A stretch of DNA of 64,000 nt from Caecitellus pseudoparvulus. Taxonomy: Eukaryota > Bigyra: Bicosoecida. Both the position numbers and the translations under genes were made by a program. The notes under the pieces were generated by a model. That model worked only from the letters and a program-made list of their open reading frames with translations, had not been told where the DNA came from and made no database searches. The stretch is from contig CBFFRQ010000069.1 in assembly GCA_965644315.1 (NCBI GenBank), forward strand, positions 1,302,001 through 1,366,000, read 5' to 3'. The stretch's first letter is position 1; each line of letters starts with the position of its first letter. Below are positions 61,343 through 64,000 of the stretch, piece after piece.

Positions 61343-62893
61343 TCAATGAATTTCATCAAACACCGCATCTTCATTGGCATTTTCCTGCATCAGGCGTCGC
61401 AGCTTCCCGACTTCCGACTGGAGATCGCCCCGCCCGCAAGTGGACGTTTGATCTGCATCTGAATGGGATGCTTCGTATGCGCCAACGATGCCGTCCTCCC
61501 ACCACTTGAAGCAGCATGGAGCACGATCACGAGCCGTTTTGCTATGGGGCACGAAAGCAAGTTGGATCCCTCGGGTTTGTGCTGCCAAGTCTTGCAGCGC
61601 AATGTTGTGTTGCAGTGTGTCCTGAATGTCTGACACTCGATCCCCATCCACGATGCTTCCGGTAAGCCCCAAGCTCCATGGCTTCACATTGGAAGTTGCA
61701 TGGAACCACTTCGCGGGGTACCACGCAAGCTCCCCTGCACGTGCTACACCTGCGTAGCAATGGTCCGCCTCTCGTAGGTTCGGGAAGCGCGCGTAATCTG
61801 GCGCAAACACGTCCAAGCCTTCAGCTTCGGCTGCCTCATCCGCACCCTGCACTGCATGGTACTGAGACGGAGCGCAGATGTGCCATGCCTTTGCTCCAGC
61901 AAGCTGCAGCTGCCATGAAGACGTAGGGATGAAATCATCATGGTTGTGAGAGCCTGCGCAAAATAGCAGCAGCTGCGTGTCGCGGGTGCCCTTAAAACTG
62001 CAGAGCACACGTCTTACCCACTGCCAGGCTTCCCATGAGGAGCAAGGTCCATGAGGTGCCAGTGATCCAGGCGTCTTGCACCGTGTCGTCGCCCAAGCAG
62101 TACTGCATCCAGGCTCGGCTGCGCACCATGTGATCAGGAAAGGGGGTCGCCAGCGGCTCCAACAAGCGTTGAAGGCGCTGCGGGCTATCGCCGGTGGACA
62201 TGTACGGGGTGTTCATCACTGTCATAGTACTGGCGCTCTCTGAGCTGTTCTTGGGCCAGCTGAGGAATTGCGCTGCCAGCCGCTGCCTGGCGCTTTCATT
62301 GCCCAGGCTTGCTCCCATCCAAGAACGCAGTGCGTCTGACAAGTGGAGGTCACTCTCTTCTTTCCGCGTGCCATATGAGTTCACGTTCATCGTGTACGTG
62401 CGGTGTGGGCTGCCCTGCATGTGCTCTGCGAGAGCCTCCGAGCTAAAGTGGGCTCGCTCGACCTCTCGCCATGTCGCAGAAGTGTTGGGTGACAGGGGCA
62501 CATCAACAATGACGAAGGGGAAGAGACCGTGACGATACCTCCAGTTCTTTGGCGCGTACCATTCTCTGGTGGTCATGCGCTTGATGCTACGAACATTATG
62601 CTGCAAGCCAACCTGCGCGCTACCGTGGCCAGTCATGTGCCCAGCGGCCTTGTACAGCGACGAAGGCAAAAGACACGCACTTTGGGGTTGCAGGCATGGT
62701 CCTCAGCTTCATGAAGAGCTTGGCCTGTCCATGCCATTTGGTAGCGACACCGAGCCTGCACAGCAATGGCGAACTGCTTCGCAGTACTGTCGCCGGCTGA
62801 TTCGTCGCCGCGACACCAGACTGGGCAGCACATCAGCAAGATTGCTAGAGCCCAGCCGAAGCCCGAAAGAAGGCCCGGAGAGAGCAGCCCCAT
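61343..62893 (-). CDS. JMJD8-like secretory-pathway JmjC protein, 472 aa
   Basis: Exons 62893-62681, 62612-62018 and 61953-61343 sum to whole codons. The first exon supplies a signal peptide (LLSGFGWALAILLMCCPVWC), so the protein enters the ER. A middle region (TREWYAPKNWRYRHGLFPFVIVDVPL) leads to the JmjC core. After the last splice, SHNHDDFIPTSSWQLQLAGAKAWHICAPSQY contains the H-x-D iron ligands, and ELAWYPAKWFHATSNV contains the distal His. This fits JMJD8-type ER-lumen JmjC proteins, a group whose catalytic activity is disputed. The C-terminal 60 residues are acidic and hydrophilic with no HDEL tail. Confidence 0.75.
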
Positions 62894-63582
62894 TTCCTCT
62901 TTCGTGTCTGGTTGAACCTGATCGAGGGTGCGACCGAGGCCTCACGCTTGAGCGCTTTGAGCGGCGGCTTCCTGGGTGGTGAATGAGGCAGCACGCACGC
63001 CACGTGCAACGGAAGCCTTGCGCTCACAGCTAAGAAATGAGGCAAGGCGCACAACACTGCCGTGGCCACAGAGACCACACACCTAAGACTCCCTGGGCAT
63101 GGGTTTGTTCAAATGGGTGCCACGATTGAGCGGTGACGGCTCGATGAAAGGGGGGGCAGCCCTTGCCATAGAATCCAAGCTGCGGGCCTAGCGGATGAGT
63201 AGCCTGACGGAGACGTGTCCAGGTACGGATCACGGAGGAATCATCGTGGTGGCACTACATGCCAGCTTACCTTGCCCCTTGGGCGCATGCTCATGTGCTG
63301 GGATCCGGGCCAAGAAATGGCAAAGTCAGGGAAAACCTCGAGAAGTTCTGCAGCATTCTTGACGTGTGCGCCAGTCGAGCCGCGTTGCCGCCAGGGGGGA
63401 CACAGTTGGCCCCTAGGCTATGATTTTGGCGGTACCTCTTACAATTGACCCTTCGCACCCCTTTCACGCACACGAATTCTGGGAGTGCACGATTAAAACC
63501 CACCCACTTTCTGCAAAGGCACTCGAATGATTGTTGCCCAACGGCAACTTGCGCACCACGCACGTGTCTTTCACCCAGCAAC
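62894..63582. other. divergent spacer between JMJD8-like and ArfGAP genes
   Basis: A 689-bp spacer. Short frames occur on both strands without coding character, and no octamer copy is present. A gene missed by frame analysis cannot be excluded. Confidence 0.5.
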
Positions 63583-64000
63583 ATGGCTGCTCAAACTGCT
63601 GTCTCTACAAAGGAAGGACACCCGAGCCTTGCAATGCTTCCGGCATCGTGGCGAGCAATCCCAGTGGTGCAGCCTCACTGGACACATGCTGCTGAAGCTG
63701 TGAGTACCAGATTCCGCACCCTGCAGAGCAGCCATGCTTTTTACCCTGGCTGACGTTTGCTATGCCGGCACAGCCCGAGGAGGCGAGCGAACTCATGTCA
63801 CGACTCGATGAAGTCATGGATCAGGAAGGCAACCGCGTTTGTGCCGAGTGCCCCATTCAACATCCACAGTGGGCTGTCCTGGATCGAGGTGCGATATGCT
63901 TGCACTTATCGCATCAAGCTGCTTGTCACTCTTGTGCCGTGCCCACAGGCATCTTCGTATGCAGTCTGTGCGCGGGGGTTCATAGAGAGGGGGTCTCCAA
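63583..64000 (+). CDS. ArfGAP-domain protein, 5' end only
   Basis: The gene runs off the window. Exon 1 is 63583-63699 (MAAQTAVSTKEGHPSL...HWTHAAEA), exon 2 63774-63888, and exon 3 begins at 63949. The spliced product contains CAECPIQHPQWAVLDRG followed by IFVCSLCAGVHREG, the CX2C-X16-CX2C zinc finger start of an ArfGAP domain. The catalytic Arg normally follows C-x-G-x-H-R, and here the R in GVHRE occupies the expected place. ArfGAPs turn off Arf GTPases in vesicle coats. The first exon is short, and the domain starts about 50 residues into the protein. What follows the domain is unknown. Confidence 0.85.

Overview
The window is nuclear DNA of a unicellular, flagellated eukaryote with a compact, GC-rich genome. 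Many protein genes are split by short GT-AG introns of about 58 to 144 nt. The products are eukaryote-specific: an ESCRT-III subunit, a G-protein beta subunit, a kinesin, an ER glucosidase II beta subunit, dolichol-phosphate mannose synthase, BUD23, TMEM222, an ArfGAP and COMMD. An IFT56/TTC26 orthologue, an NME7-type kinase with a DM10 domain and a p25-alpha protein point to a motile cilium. No gene is diagnostic of photosynthesis, and I cannot place the organism further from the sequence alone. About 32 protein genes are supported on both strands. No tRNA, rRNA, transposon or CRISPR array was recognised.

Layout. 1-11.7 kb: end of a membrane protein, a divergent AFG2B-type AAA ATPase, a coiled-coil gene, a WD-type protein and an ABCC transporter. 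12-23.6 kb: CHMP4/VPS32, a double-UBA protein, an uncertain basic protein, COMMD, IFT56, an ankyrin protein and G-beta. 23.6-29.8 kb: one 2058-residue coiled-coil protein. 30-43.9 kb: BUD23, NME7, an unknown protein, an RDD membrane protein, DPM1, NMNAT, ATP synthase delta, a truncated adenylate-forming-enzyme-like protein, an unknown protein and an SLC35F-like transporter. 43.9-47.3 kb: a gene-poor, AT-richer block with a strand-skew switch. 47.3-64 kb: a FAIM-PX-PDZ fusion, glucosidase II beta, a kinesin with a 27-copy coiled-coil repeat, TMEM222, a tandem PH protein, a p25-alpha giant, a JMJD8-like protein and the start of an ArfGAP.

How the genes are organised. Convergent neighbours are packed extremely tightly: stop codons lie 9 to 55 bp apart, and in one pair the coding sequences overlap by 16 bp. 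Divergent neighbours share spacers of roughly 230 to 690 bp, apart from the 3.4-kb block. An octamer, GCGGAAAT in either orientation, occurs 12 times. Seven copies lie 1 to 29 nt upstream of a start codon, and the other five lie within about 400 nt downstream of one. It is my best candidate for an undescribed core-promoter or initiator element of this lineage. There is no operon structure. Functional themes are cilium and microtubules (IFT56, NME7, p25-alpha, kinesin), ER and secretory glycosylation (DPM1, glucosidase II beta, JMJD8-like) and endosomal membrane traffic (CHMP4, COMMD, PX and PH proteins, ArfGAP).
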